DNA of 64,000 nucleotides from Myxocyprinus asiaticus (taxonomy: Eukaryota > Chordata > Actinopteri > Cypriniformes > Catostomidae): contig NC_059348.1 in assembly GCF_019703515.2 (NCBI RefSeq), positions 25,290,156 to 25,354,155 on the forward strand, in the 5' to 3' direction. The notes below the pieces were generated by a model. That model saw only the letters and a list, made by a program, of their open reading frames with translations, ran no database searches and was not told where the DNA came from. Within the stretch, counting starts at the first letter, position 1. Every line of letters starts with the position of its first letter. Both the position numbers and the translations under genes were made by a program. Positions 11,528 to 45,700 of the stretch are shown piece after piece.

Positions 11528-11804
11528 GTCAACTGTCCACATTCATTAATGCAAAGAAACAATCATTAATTAAACAAACATGCATAACTGGATAAAGATA
11601 AAGTGCCAAAAGGGTCACTTTTCTGTCCAGAGTAAAGCAATGGGCCCTGTACTCTGTTTATCACATAACAAATATGAAATTATTAAATAATTAATATAAA
11701 ATAATAATGCCTCACCATATATATTTTTTCAATGTACAATGCTAATAAAAAAAAAAAAAAAAACAACAAATCCTGAATATGGCACACAAATTTTTATTTG
11801 TGCA

Positions 11805-13426
11805 TCATTTTAGTGCAGATACATTGATGTGTTTGATTTCATCCAATCTGTTCTTGTGCATCTGGAAGGCTGGTGTCACCCAGCGCCCACACGAACATTG
11901 CTCACCATACCAGTTAAAGGAGCCCAGTTTTGAGCTGCATTTGGGGCACAACAGCTACAAGAGAGATTTTACAAAAACATTTACTTTGGAATATATGAAA
12001 ACATCTATTAAGAAACAATATCAGCCACTACAATCTATTAAGAGTATAGAACACCAGATCCCTCGCAAACAGTGGAAGAGGAGAGTTTTCCCTGCATTTT
12101 GTGTAGATTATGCATATGCATTGTTGGGACAGTAAGGAAAATGCTAATAAAAACAAAAAGAAGTACTGACCTGTCTTCAGTTGAGAATGTGTAGCGCATT
12201 ATGAAGCGCAAAATACGGCAATGAAGGCCCCGTACATTTGTGCAGCTCATGACCTGCATAATAGATGAATGGGGGAAATTCTGCTTGCGCATCTTAATCT
12301 TGTGTCTTCAGTGTCCAAACACCCAAAAGTGTTATTAGAAGAAATGGTGATGTTACACAGTGGTAAACAAACGACTGTCTTTTGAAGCGTGTTGCAATCA
12401 TCTGATATGAAATAAGTGTATACTGAAAAATAATAATAATTAAATTCACAAGATAAACATCAAATAATGTGTTGTTTTAGTGCTTTCATTATGGCACAAG
12501 GTGAATCAAATTTACAAGTCACTCCTTTTTGTTATTTGCATTTTCTATACTGTCCCAACTTTTTTGGGATTAGGGTTGTACAAAGCAACCAAGCATCCAT
12601 CCTTCAGATGTGTGAAGCAATCTGGTACTACCTGTCCATCCATGACACCTAGTAAGGCCTGCTCCATCCACTGCACTGGCTCTATGAAGTAGGATGTGCA
12701 CTGTTTCTCATCTTCAGCCGAAGGGGTCACTGTCCTTGTCTTCTTATGAGTAAACGCTGAGGCTCCGCCTCCAACACAGTGACTGAGAATGCTGGAATGG
12801 CGGAAGAGTGTGCGCCTGTTGAGGACAGAGGGTGATGACAATGTTGGTCAAGTCAGTGCCATACTGTATATTCTTATTCACATCTTCTGCACATGGTAGC
12901 AAGAGTGTGGGGAAAGTTTACAAAGAGATTATACCTGCACTTTCTACATCTGTAAACAGCCTCTAAATTCTGGGTTTGGGCAGGGTCAACAGCGAAGACA
13001 TCTTTTGGCACATTCTGGAGCTCTAAATTGATAAAAAAAGAATAACTTGTGTAGCAGGTTTCCTGGTTGATAGTATTCATTGAGCGTGCAAGTTCTTTAA
13101 AACTTCTGTAAAAGTTTTGTTTGCACATACAGTTGTGCTCAAAACTTAACATACCTATTTTATCATTAGTTTGCATAACCCTTGCAGAATCTGTAAAATG
13201 TTTTGCATTTTTAAAACATAAGAGAGATCATAAAAAATCATCATTTTTGATAACATAACCATCCTTTAAAATTCCTTTAGGGGTTTGTAAACTTATGAGC
13301 ACAACTGTCCAATCACAGGTTGCATATTTCTCTTCAGAAAAGAAAAGTGAATGAAATCCATGGCCACAGATTTCCAATGTATTAAGCATAGAACAATGTA
13401 TTTAAAAAAAATAAAAAAAAATAAAA

Positions 13427-13482
<56 letters not shown>

Positions 13483-14539
13483 AATGTACAAACCTGGATA
13501 TTTCTCTGTAATTTTCTTCAATCTAAACTGTTTGTATAAGGGATTTGTGGAGTCTAGTTTACAATCCATTAATTCATAAAGTGACAACTGGTCCAGAAAC
13601 TCTTCATTCATTCTGTGGATATAAGAAAACTGCTCTACGAAACCAAGTCTCATCTGTAAGTGGCTTTTAAACTTTGCAATAAACAATGGCAAACTTTCCA
13701 TCACAGGATAAACAATGAAACATACTTCACATCTGGCTTTAAGTTTTGAAGTTTAGTATAGGCATCCTGTAAACTCAGGTTTTGTGTTTTCATGAGATAA
13801 GCCGTCACTACAGCAGCACTTCGACTTTGCCCCACATGACTATAGAAACAAGCAAAAGGCTGAATTTCAGTAACATATAAAAGACAAATAGCACATATTA
13901 CTGATATACTTATGATTAGTAAATATGACATTGGTAACACTATAATAAACTGAATTAAATAGTCACAAACATTGTATTTTGCTTACCAGAACAGTAGTTT
14001 TAGAAAATATGAATCGATGTTTTATCACAACTGTAACTATTTTGAATGCACAACTAAATGACCTGTTAAGCATAATATACTGTAATGTGTGGTAATCTTA
14101 CCCTCTATTGACATATTAGCAGTTATTATATGAGTACTAAATATAACAACTTATATAAAAGCTGTATAATTTATATGTAATTATAGGTATTTAGGCCTTT
14201 TACAAATATTAACTTATTATCTTATTAAGGTGTAAATAATTCAAACACATGTACGTTATGAAAATACTAAACCTACCAATGCACAAGGACTGCTGGTGGT
14301 TTGGACTCAGGTTGTGTATTGAGAGCGTCACATATGAAGCTGATACAGTCATCCAGTTTGCTCAGGAGATCTGTGGATGCATCATCCAGAGCCCGGACAA
14401 ATCTCGTGTGGAATCCGGTCACAGCAGCTTCCTCTGAGTCAACAGTGAGTATGTGGGTTATACCTGCATCTGACAGGCTTTGAGTATCCCTCAGATCGGA
14501 CACAGAACCGATGTAGAGTCCAGACTCCACTGCTATCAT
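11805..14539 (-). CDS. dusp12: Dual specificity phosphatase 12
   Basis: This encodes a protein phosphatase that acts on phospho-Tyr and phospho-Ser/Thr, with a C-terminal zinc-binding region; the family is known to link to ribosome biogenesis. There are six coding exons on the minus strand: 14277-14539, 13726-13839, 13494-13612, 12935-13022, 12632-12815 and 11805-11954. All junctions keep frame and give 305 aa, somewhat shorter than the mammalian protein. The start is the ATG at 14537-14539 (MIAVESGLYIGSVSDL). The active-site HCX5R loop is HCHVGQSRS (Cys88, Arg94) and is split by intron 1 inside the Cys codon. Zinc-region cysteines are seen in CRKCR (exon 4) and in LLCPKC and QCSCGRW (exon 6). 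The TGA stop is at 11805-11807. The exon 3 donor is weak (GTTTGT) and sits next to a long AT repeat. Intron 5 carries a Tc1-like remnant. The neighbouring rxrg is transcribed in the opposite direction. Confidence 0.93.
12121..12581 (+). mobile_element. Deleted Tc1-like element in dusp12 intron 5
   Basis: The right terminus cccaacttttttgggattagggttgta (12554-12580) matches the abundant fish Tc1-like terminus that also begins the element at 37894. The phrase gcgcattatgaagcgcaaaatacg (around 12196) belongs to the transposase end (RIMKRKI-type). The central transposase and the left tip are lost. It lies within the intron, opposite to the gene's strand. Confidence 0.75.
13129..13308. mobile_element. 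Short Tc1-type MITE in dusp12 intron 3
   Basis: The left end acagttgtgctcaaaacttaacatacc and right end ggggtttgtaaacttatgagcacaactgt are imperfect inverted copies. The pair matches a common fish Tc1-type terminus. The element is about 180 bp and has no coding content. Confidence 0.7.
13433..13480. repeat. (AT)n microsatellite beside the dusp12 exon 3 donor
   Basis: About 24 AT units begin only about 13 bases into dusp12 intron 3, measured from the donor at 13493. Open frames crossing it on both strands are artefacts. Confidence 0.95.
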
Positions 14540-17500
14540 GGTTTACTAGGTAAAGACAGTAACACCTTTAATATCAATGCATTTGGTAGAATCCATCTAG
14601 ACAGTGTATGTAAAAAGCTAAGCATATATTCACAAATTGAATACATATAGGTGTAAACTTTTTAGCCAAACTGCTACATTTCCGAGGCTACTGATTACAT
14701 TATAAAACAGTCATTGTAGACTGTATTTTATTTCATACAGAGTCAACATTTATCCATGCAAATCTTCAAAGCATTACTTTACTGTAAGGTACGTTTTATC
14801 GCTATTTCTCACGTGTAACCTGTGATCAATGTGTAGGTCCAGGAAAATAAAAGAGTCGGTAGGAAACAAGCGTGAATTTGATAGTTCCGGACAGAACTTC
14901 CCGTTGCCGCTAGAGGGCGTTAATAGTAAAGAAATAGCATGTTTCTCTATATTGCAATATTTTACTTTAAGCTGTTAATATAACGACATATTGCATAAGA
15001 CGTTTAATTCCTGACGTGCAATTCCTGTTTATGTCATCTGTTTTTCTGAATGAACAATGCACATGCCCATAAGCACATTTTTATGATCAATAACTGATTA
15101 ACATCTAGTTTTTATGAAGTTAATGATAATAGCTTACTACACCCAACCCTACGCCCTAAACACCTTTGTGCATTTTTATTAACGTGTTTTTTATTTTATT
15201 TTATTTTATTTTTTATTTTTTTATTACAAGTAAGGACCATCATCTCAAGTCAGTTTAAAGAGATGTTGTTTTTCTATCATGGGAAGGACTTTCTATTGGG
15301 GTCTTCAGTTGCTTTTCTACTAAGCTAATAATTCATTCTCATTCCTTAACCCTAGCCCTACCCCTAAAACTAACCCCCATAGAAACCTTTTTGCATTTTT
15401 AGATTTTCATTCATTTCAAGACAGTATTTAGTATGTTTATTACAACATTTTCCTAATTTACATTTTATCAACATTTGATCATTTGATCAAGTTTCCATGG
15501 TGTTTCTAGACCTGTAGTACTGCCTTTTTGGTAGAGGTTTGGCTGTCCTACATGTGGTCTATGAAAGCCAACACTATGACATCTAAACAAGAGTGAGGGA
15601 GACCAATGCACATCACCTTACATAAGTCACATGCTGTCTATTCCTCTTACCTAGGTCATTTATATTATTGCCTGTAACTCAGTTAAAATGAAACAGTCTT
15701 CCTCATACCTGATAATTGTGTCTTTTCTCAGAGATCACTTAATAGCATGGGAAGGGTTAGGAAGGTGTTAGACTAAGCGAATTACTGAGAGGTCTTTGTT
15801 GAGCATGATGGTGGATTATATAGTGGCGGCAAAATATTTTGACACTTAAAAATTTAATTGCAATATAACAATATAGATTTATCAAACAAAGGTGCATTTG
15901 CCAAATGATGCTGAACTTTTTCTTATATTTTTTTTCTCTTTTTTTCTTCTCTTTTTGCAGTTACTGTACTATTAACCAACTGGTCTCAAGATGTTACTGT
16001 ATAAAGTGGATGTACGAAGTTAGTTCCCCTCAAGTTCACACAGGTGTCCTAGCAGAGTAACCGCATGAACTATGAACATGTTTGACAGCCAGAAAGTGTC
16101 TAAATGAACATTTTGAACAGTATATCTATTCTTTTATCATTTTAAACCTTTAAACAATTTAAAAACAAACTTACTGTGCTTGTACGATCATTCTTTAAAA
16201 TAAAGGCCATGTGATATTTTGTTATGTAATGCAATGACATTCACACATTTTTAAGTGTGGCTATGCAAATACTTTTTGGGGCCACTTTCTTATGGCATAT
16301 TATGGAAACTTGAATAACACCTCAACAAGTCACTGTAATATTACAGAGCAGATGCCTGTGCCTTAATCTGACTGGTCCTCTCAGGACAAGTCCAACTTAA
16401 CCTCGTGTGGTCCCTCAGAATCCCTACCCAACCTGTTCAACTCACGTATGTCGTTCCTGGGATGCACAGCATTTGCACAGCATCACTACATTATCACATG
16501 AAACCTGGTCAGCAGAAACACATATTTTTCAGTCTTTTCTTTTATTAACCGCAGTAATTTGCCCTGTGGTTGTCATGTTTAGGGTTACTGATTTTGTAAG
16601 AACATCAGAAATTTGCATCAGCATCATATAATGGTCTAGACCCAAAAAGGCAGAGATTTAGGATTAAGAGCTTAAAGAAAAACAAGGACTGATGCTTCCT
16701 AGAAATGAACATCTCTGAAAAGTTCAATAGGCTTCAAGTTGTTCTCCAGCAATCTTTATGCTTGAGACATTAAGATTTCAGTTGCAAAACATAATTTGCT
16801 CTTGCAACAGAACAGGGTAAGATAGGAAATGAGCAGCACAGGTCATTGTCGAAAGTTTCTTCTTGCCTCAATATTTTTCATGAAGGAAATGTTACTTGCA
16901 CCATATTGATACATCTTGTGGAAACAAAACTGCCTGAAAAAGAAAGTCAAATGCATGCATCCACAATTACATCTTCCATTTACACTTATGAAAAAGGGAA
17001 AGTCTCTTGTCTCCAGAATTAAAGACTTAGCCTATATTTCTCATCTACAAAAGGATTCATCATCAAAAAAGTATATGGTTTGCACCAAAGAGCCTGATCA
17101 TATCTATTTCATTGTTTTGCCCCACTTTATTTCTATAAGGTTCCAGATTTTGCCATGTCTTTTAAATTCAGGTCCTTTCTAAGAGGTGGCTTTCATCTCA
17201 AAGAGGCCCAATTCTGTGAAGAGCTGAAGAAGATGGTTGATATCTGGACACTGTTTCTCTCATTTCAGCCAAAAAACTTCCTCTCTGAAGTCTACATTAT
17301 CCTTCCTGCACTTTCTTCAAACTTTAAATGCACCTGGCCTGTTTGAAATCTCCCTGCAGTACTCATGGTTGTTTTTCATATAAATTATTCTACCAGAGCT
17401 CTAGTTTAAAGCGGAAAGCATCAGAATAGTTCTTCTCAGCTGGCAGTCCAAGAGGTGTGACTCCCTGTGCCAGCGCTCTTAAGGCACAATTGATTTTTGC

Positions 17501-19559
17501 CTTTTGTTTCCTCTCAGAAGTTCCCTCAGGTAGCCCTACTTCATTTGTTTCTATTTCAGTGCTTCAAAACATGAGTGCTTCATTGCCAACTGTTTTCCTG
17601 CATTTGCTTTTTGATTAATTAACCATTGTTTAAAGTCTATTTTTCTCGCTCTGTTCTTTCCTCTTTTCTATTAATACACAATTGAAATAAAAACGTGGTA
17701 TGCCTCTCTTGTACAGTCGTTGTGGAAAGTGTCCCGTGATCATGCTGTCAGTTGTACTCAACTTTCACTTCACTTTGCTTGGCTGATTAGACAATGTTCA
17801 GATTATTTTTTTCTTCTTCTAATTAATTATTGTCATTTTTTATATGTTGAGAAATTTCTTTGAGATATTTGAAATTTTCATTGTTATTGCATTGATACTA
17901 ATGTATCTTGGTTTGTCTTGAACTTCATTGCCAAAATAAGTTTAACTAGTTACTTTGGAATTAAACAATACTGTATAGTTCAGGGTTCCCACCCTTTCAG
18001 TGGATTTGCATGACTTTTTCATGATCTTTCAAGATGTTTGTGATTACTGGATACAGTGTTTTACAAATTATTTTGATTTAGGCCGTTTTGCTAATGAATC
18101 CTTTACACTGATTTGTGAATGTTTCAACTAATTAATTGAAAAGAACTGACTCAAAAGAATGATTCACTCACTAATCGGACATTATTACAGATTGTAAGCA
18201 AGTTTTAATTCAGATAAGAGTAATATCAAGCTGATAAAATATTTTAGAGCAGAGAAAAACTAGAAAAAATGGATGTTTACTATAGAAAAAAGCCCTGGAA
18301 AACACAATTTTAGAATTCCCTAATATTCTTCTAGGATTTCCATGACCATGGGAACCCTAGTTACATACCATAAAGGAATGTTTTTATAATGTCTGTCTAA
18401 TCAGTAAAATGTGTTGGCTTTCATCAGAAACATGCTGAAATTCCTTAGTGGAATGCACTCTTTTCACATTAAACATTTAAAGCTCTCTTTTTTTTTTTTA
18501 CACTCCTTTAGAGATATTTCAATGGTTTCCCAAAACACCCCTCTCTTGGTATATATTTTATAGTGACAAGCAGCCCGTTCTTTGTGAGCCTATGTGTTCG
18601 TTTACGTTTAGTACTCGTGTGTTGATCAGTATGGCATGGGTCGTGTCCCATGAGCTCCTCTGTCAGTCGACTTGAGTAAGATTTATGATGCACATCCTGT
18701 GGAGAAAGAGTAGCAACACGCCACTCATGAGGTAATGCTGGCAGTCCTTCCTGGAGGTCATCTCTGACTGTTGTCTTGCTTAAGTCTTCTTCTCACCACA
18801 AAATGGTCATAAAGCAGTGGTGGGAAATTTGATATAAGAGTTACTTTGACAGAATACCGTGTAGCCTAATAATGTCCGATCAGGTTTAAGCCAATTAGCT
18901 GGCATCATATTTATTTCAGTAAAGTAAATACAGTTCATAACCCTTTAGAATGATAACTCACAACTACTTTCAGTTATAAAAGTCTTCCACTTCTTAACTG
19001 TCTTCCATCTTGTAATTACAGTGTTTGAATGTGATCAGGAATTTAATTTTTATCCTACACACAAAGAGTGTGCAACATTGCATTTTGGGCCCATTATTAC
19101 AGGTCTGAAGGCCAGAGTTTACCAGTAAAGAATACAATACTGTGGTTAATGATTACTTTTTTCTATAACTGGAAACAACACCAGGAAGAATACACTTTTT
19201 TTTTCTTTTTTACTATTTAAATGATTACAAATTCTAATAGTTTGCAATTGTGCTTCTATGAAGTAGCCGTCTGCACACAACGATTGATTTAAAGCAATTG
19301 GCATGCTGTTTGATGTGATATGGAAAAAAATGGTCTGCATCAAAAAGAGCTTTCACACTGAAAATGTGCAGCACGTTACACTTTTGTGCTCAAAGATTAA
19401 TGACCTGTGAGATTGATGATACTTGCCGTGGCTGTGCTGGCCATGCCCGAGCCTTGAAGCAGTGTGGTTCCACTCATATGTGTGTGTGAGTGGGTGTGGT
19501 CTGTGTATGGGGACTGATTAAAACATTAGGGGGCTCGGTTAACAAATGTATGACAGATG
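14540..19559. other. Intergenic between dusp12 and rxrg, first part
   Basis: The dusp12 promoter and 5' untranslated region must lie in the first few hundred bases; no TATA box or clear CpG island was seen. A TTTTA-rich run lies at about 15190-15230. The short open frames (for example 16407-16631 and 16916-17346) have no family resemblance. I see no gene or RNA gene. Confidence 0.5.
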
Positions 19560-19572
19560 GAGAACTGCTCCC

Positions 19573-19575
<3 letters not shown>

Positions 19576-19623
<48 letters not shown>
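19576..19623. repeat. (CA)n microsatellite
   Basis: About 24 CA units. The flanking text (tatccttatgaggactctcc on one side, and gtcctcataaaccacattta at about 19810) looks like part of a larger interspersed repeat. Confidence 0.92.
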
Positions 19624-19628
<5 letters not shown>

Positions 19629-19930
19629 TACGGCTATCCTTATGAGGACTCTCCAGAGACATAATGATTTTTGTACTGTATGAACTATATATTCTATCCC
19701 CTAACCCTAAACTTAACCCTCACAAAAAACTTTCTGCATTTTTACATTTTCAAAAAAAACATCGTTTCTTATGTTTTTTAAGCGATTTGAATTAGGGGGA
19801 CACTAGAATGTCCTCATAAACCACATTTATAGCATAATACCCTCATATTTACCAGTTTGCAACCTAAAAAAAAGTCCTAGCAAATGGGAATGCAAAAATA
19901 ATATTTGCTATGGTCCTACATTCACCGCTA

Positions 19931-19931
19931 C

Positions 19932-19991
<60 letters not shown>
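19931..19991. repeat. (TA)n microsatellite
   Basis: Nearly pure TA repeat ending directly at a LINE fragment. Confidence 0.93.
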
Positions 19992-19996
<5 letters not shown>

Positions 19997-20718
19997 ATAT
20001 CAGGAAGATAAGACCCTTCCTCTCTGAACATGCCACACAACTTCTTGTTCAGTCACTTGTCATAACTAGACTGGACTACTGTAACGCTCTCATTGCAGGC
20101 CTCCCTGCATGTGCAATTAGACCCCTGCAAATGATCCAGAATGCAGCAGCACGTCTGGTCTTTAATGAACCAAAGAGAGCACATGTTACACACATGTTGT
20201 CTCTCTCCACTGGCTGCCAGTTGATGCACGTGTCAAATTCAAGGCTCTGATGCTGGCATACAGAACAGTCACTGGGTCTGCTCCAGCATACCTAAAATAA
20301 TTTATGCAGAGCTACGCGCCCTCTAGAAGCCTGCGGTCGGCTAAGGAACGTCGCCTTGTTGTACCAACACAAAGAGGCACCAAAACACTTTCCCGGACTT
20401 TCAGCTTCATCGTACCACATTGGTGGAACGACCTTCCCAACTCCATCCGTGAAGCTGACTCACTCTCTGTGTTCAAAAAACGACTAAAAACACATCTTTT
20501 CCATGAGCACATAACCAGTCATTTAAAAAAATAAAAATAAACAAAAAAAAAACATTCCTGTTGCACTTTATTCTGTTTTGAATACTATTATGATGCTAGT
20601 GATGCATTGTAATACACCACTTTTCATACCACTGTCTCCTAAGATGATTCGCTTATGTTTTTCCTCTTTTGTAAGTCGCTTTGGATAAAAGCGTCTGCCA
20701 AATGAATAAATGTAAATG

Positions 20719-20725
<7 letters not shown>
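19992..20725 (+). mobile_element. L2-type LINE, 3' end fragment with partial reverse transcriptase
   Basis: Two open pieces encode the C-terminal part of a non-LTR reverse transcriptase: 19990-20250 (with TRLDYCNALIAGLP and MIQNAAARLV) and 20304-20534 (with PHWWNDLPNSIREADSLSVF and KKRLKTHLF). A frameshift or stop separates them. The 3' tail contains taagtcgctttggataaaag followed by a short atgtaa-type repeat, the usual end of fish L2-type LINEs. The copy is truncated at the 5' end and inactive. Confidence 0.85.

Positions 20726-20765
<40 letters not shown>
20722..20765. repeat. (TA)n microsatellite
   Basis: TA repeat between the LINE tail and a Tc1-like end. Confidence 0.92.
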
Positions 20766-20769
<4 letters not shown>

Positions 20770-21293
20770 TAGGTGCAAAAGTCTTAGGCAGATTATATTT
20801 TTCACAAAAATATTTGTCTTAAGATGGTTATTTTTTTATATTCTGCTTTTAGTGTATCAGTAGGAAATATCTGTTTAAGACATTTTCAACATTCCCTTTG
20901 CAAATAGAATTGAATAGTAGAACAAGGAGTCCAACAACAGATGTCATGGCCCCCAAAGAGCCTGGATCTCAACATCATTGAATCGGTCTGGGATTACATG
21001 AAGAGACAGGAGCAATTGAGACAGCCGAGATAGAAAGAAGAAACTGTGGCAAAATCTCCAAGAAGCTTGGAACATCCTATCTGCCAACAACCAAGAAAAA
21101 TTGTGTCCAGGCGTACCTATGAGAATTGGTGCTGTTTGAAGACAAAGGTTGTCACACCAAATATTGATATAGCTTTACTGGACTTTATGATGTTAATTGA
21201 TAAATGAAAACTATTTATGGCATTATTTTTGAATGCATCCTCACAATGCAACATTTTTCACAAGAGCCTAAATCTTGCACAGAAGGCTGCTGT
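20765..21293 (+). mobile_element. Tc1-like element, 3' transposase remnant, copy 2
   Basis: This is the same element as 4072-4602. It starts tacagtaggtgcaaaagtctt and ends with the diverged inverse cctaaatcttgcacag. The region around 20947-21030 corresponds to the third catalytic acid context of Tc1-like transposases (LNIIESVWDYMKRQ in frame) but is broken by frameshifts and an in-frame stop. Confidence 0.72.
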
Positions 21294-23439
21294 ATATTTT
21301 AGCCTCTTTTTAAGATTTAAGAAATTTCAGTTTCATAACAAAATTCCTTTAAAAAAATCTTTAGCAAAATTAAATTAATAAAACTTACATTTATTCAAGT
21401 TTTATTTATAATTTTGTTAAAGATTACTCAAGTCCGTTTGATGGAATTTTGTTAAATCTTAAAAATAGGCTAAAATATTTGTTTGAACGTATAGAAGTTT
21501 ACCCTGCGATAGTTTAATTCTGCATTCCAAAAGCCAGACGTGTAAGTCTATACAGTAGGTTGCACTAACAAAATTTATTTTAAAGGTTAAATCTAAAGTA
21601 ACAATTCCAGGTAAGCACATTTTACAGTGTTAAAAACAATTAATTATTTGAAGCTTGTTTTGGTTTCCATGACCTCATAAACAAGTTTTATTGTACTTGA
21701 GCTTAGTTACCTACAGTATCTTTGAGACCAGTCTAGTGTGAAAAATTAGCTTGAAGACGTTCATTTCAAACAAATATCAAAGAGAGCAAATTTGTGGCTG
21801 AGTGACCAATATCTTGGAGAACAGTAGCACATTTATCTGGGTGTCAGGCCCTCTGTGTGTTTTTGCCACATGTTCCACCAGACATAGGTTGTTGTCTGAG
21901 GGTGAGATGACCAGACAGTGCTCATTTCTCCATGGCTGGCCTCAGCACAGTGACTGTTAGGTTAAGGGGTGGGCCACTCTGCTTTTAACTGGTGATAGAT
22001 GATTGCAAGGGTGAGGTCTCCAACACTCTGCAACTGAATGGTTCACTGCCAGCCATTGTTGTGGACAAACAGTAAGATAATGCTCCAAACATTCCCTCAA
22101 ATTTGCCGTGATTTAGAAGGGCTCTAGATTGCGGAGGGCACCGAACATGTGATCTCCTATGATTTCATTCCATTTCCATTAGCCATTTGAAAAGCTATTA
22201 CACATCTTTGCATTCTGAAAATAAACAACACACACCACCTTGCATGTTTGCTGTTCTCCTTGTTAATGAAAACAATAGGATTGAATACATCACCAGAAAT
22301 CATTACTTTGTTTACGGTCGCACTAAAATATAATCCACATTCTTGTTAGCCCCATTGACTTTGCAGCTCAGGGTGATTGAAATGCTCTGGAACATGTGGC
22401 TCCATTAGAGGGATAAAAGGGAGGTTGATAAATTGTCATTTTAGTCCCTTTCTTTGACTCCACGAATTTACATTATCTAACAGGGAACAAATGAAAAGGC
22501 CCTGATTAGTGTGGAATGAGTTGGAAGAGAATCCATTCATCTTTGTTAGCATCCCCCTGTGTTCTTTTATGTTGTGTTTTTACAAGGATGGGAGCCAGTT
22601 TGTTTTTCCCATTCGACAGCCCGTCTCATGGACTGACACAGTGGTCATCACTAACACTCTCTCAGTGTCCCGCTTAAACAGGAGTTCAAGACTCTGAATG
22701 CTGGTGACTTCTGAATAACCTCCTGAGGTAGTGGGAGCTCACCCTTAAATGACCCCTCAATCTGAAGAGATCTTGGGGGGGCATTAAGGGGTCTTCAGAC
22801 CCTCTGGTTGCATAGTGGGGACTGAGTGCTTGGAATTTGGAGAATTTTTTCCCCCACTCCAAATTCTCAAAGGCCATGGTCAGCAGATCGTTCACTAAGT
22901 TGTTTGTGGACAAAGAATATTATTATAATCCCCCGTCCAATACAACGGCAAAAAAAGAATGCAAGTCTGCAATAATTATTTGGTGTTGATAGGTGTAAAT
23001 GCACAATGTTTTATTTATTGTACACTGTGTTTTGAAGTTTCATTATTTAGAAATGAACTAGGATGGTGTATTTCTAAGTTATTTAACTAGGCAGATTTGC
23101 TTCAACTTTCCATCGAGGAGTTGCTTCCTTTCAGTCCATATATTTACCTGCTAATTAAATAATAATAATAAAAATAAGCTAAAATATTAACATCAAATCT
23201 CATGCAAAAAAGATTAAAAAAAAAAAAAGAAGAAGAAAAGTAATTGATTCTCCTGTATAACTGTTGCTTGTATTAGCATGACCCACTATAAAGTACATAG
23301 GCTACAATATATACCATACTACTAAATTAAATACTATGTTGGTTTCCAAAAAGCTGATCAACATGGTGATTGGACAGTGACATTTCAGTATTTGTCAGTT
23401 TTGCGATTTGATCCATTATTATGTAGGCAAGTGTGATTC
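21294..23439. other. Intergenic upstream of rxrg
   Basis: No gene is recognised. Short open frames at 22509-22697 and 22686-22913 resemble nothing known. The last few hundred bases before 23630 are likely to hold the rxrg promoter and 5' untranslated region, which becomes more GC-rich from about 23440. Confidence 0.5.
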
Positions 23440-23629
23440 TGAGAGTGTAAATTGTAGGCCGTCATTGGGAGAGGTCTGGCCCTCGCCACCCCCTCGATGG
23501 GGCCCCTAGTGTGGCAGCAGTGAATCCTCAGACAGATCGCGGACAGCGAAGGGGAGATGCTGCCGTCCAGAACGGCAAAACAAGACACCTTACGGGAAGA
23601 TTGGACAGTTCTTTCATATTCGTCAAAGC

Positions 23630-45376
<21,747 letters not shown>

Positions 45377-45700
45377 CACAAGTCTCGCTTTAAATGTAAA
45401 TATTCCCCAGCGCACACTTAACCCCATAACATAAAAGAAGTTCTTATTTTGTACCAAGCACAATGTGAAAAAACATGAAGACAAAAGGTTTGTTTTGGTA
45501 TTTTCGAAGAAAGAGATACTGTTAAAGTAAAATGTAAGAGTACTGTAAACCTTTATTTTGTATATTTTACCAACTGTGATAGGTGCAGCAACTAAATGTG
45601 AAAATATTTAATTGAAATGAGCATTGTAAAAACAAAAGTCACCAGCAATGAGTTTTAGAATTCTGTGAAAATAAAAAAAGTCATTAAAAATGTCTTGTTG
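45377..45700 (+). terminator. rxrg 3' untranslated region and poly(A) signal
   Basis: AATAAA at 45670-45675 lies about 300 bases after the rxrg stop. A T/G-rich stretch (tgtcttgttgtttttttgtgg) follows within 20-40 bases, the usual arrangement for cleavage. Confidence 0.7.

Noticed and set aside
13351..13704. Open frames with YI runs around the dusp12 exon 3 region
   Set aside because: The YI runs are the AT microsatellite. Only 13494-13612 on the minus strand is exon.
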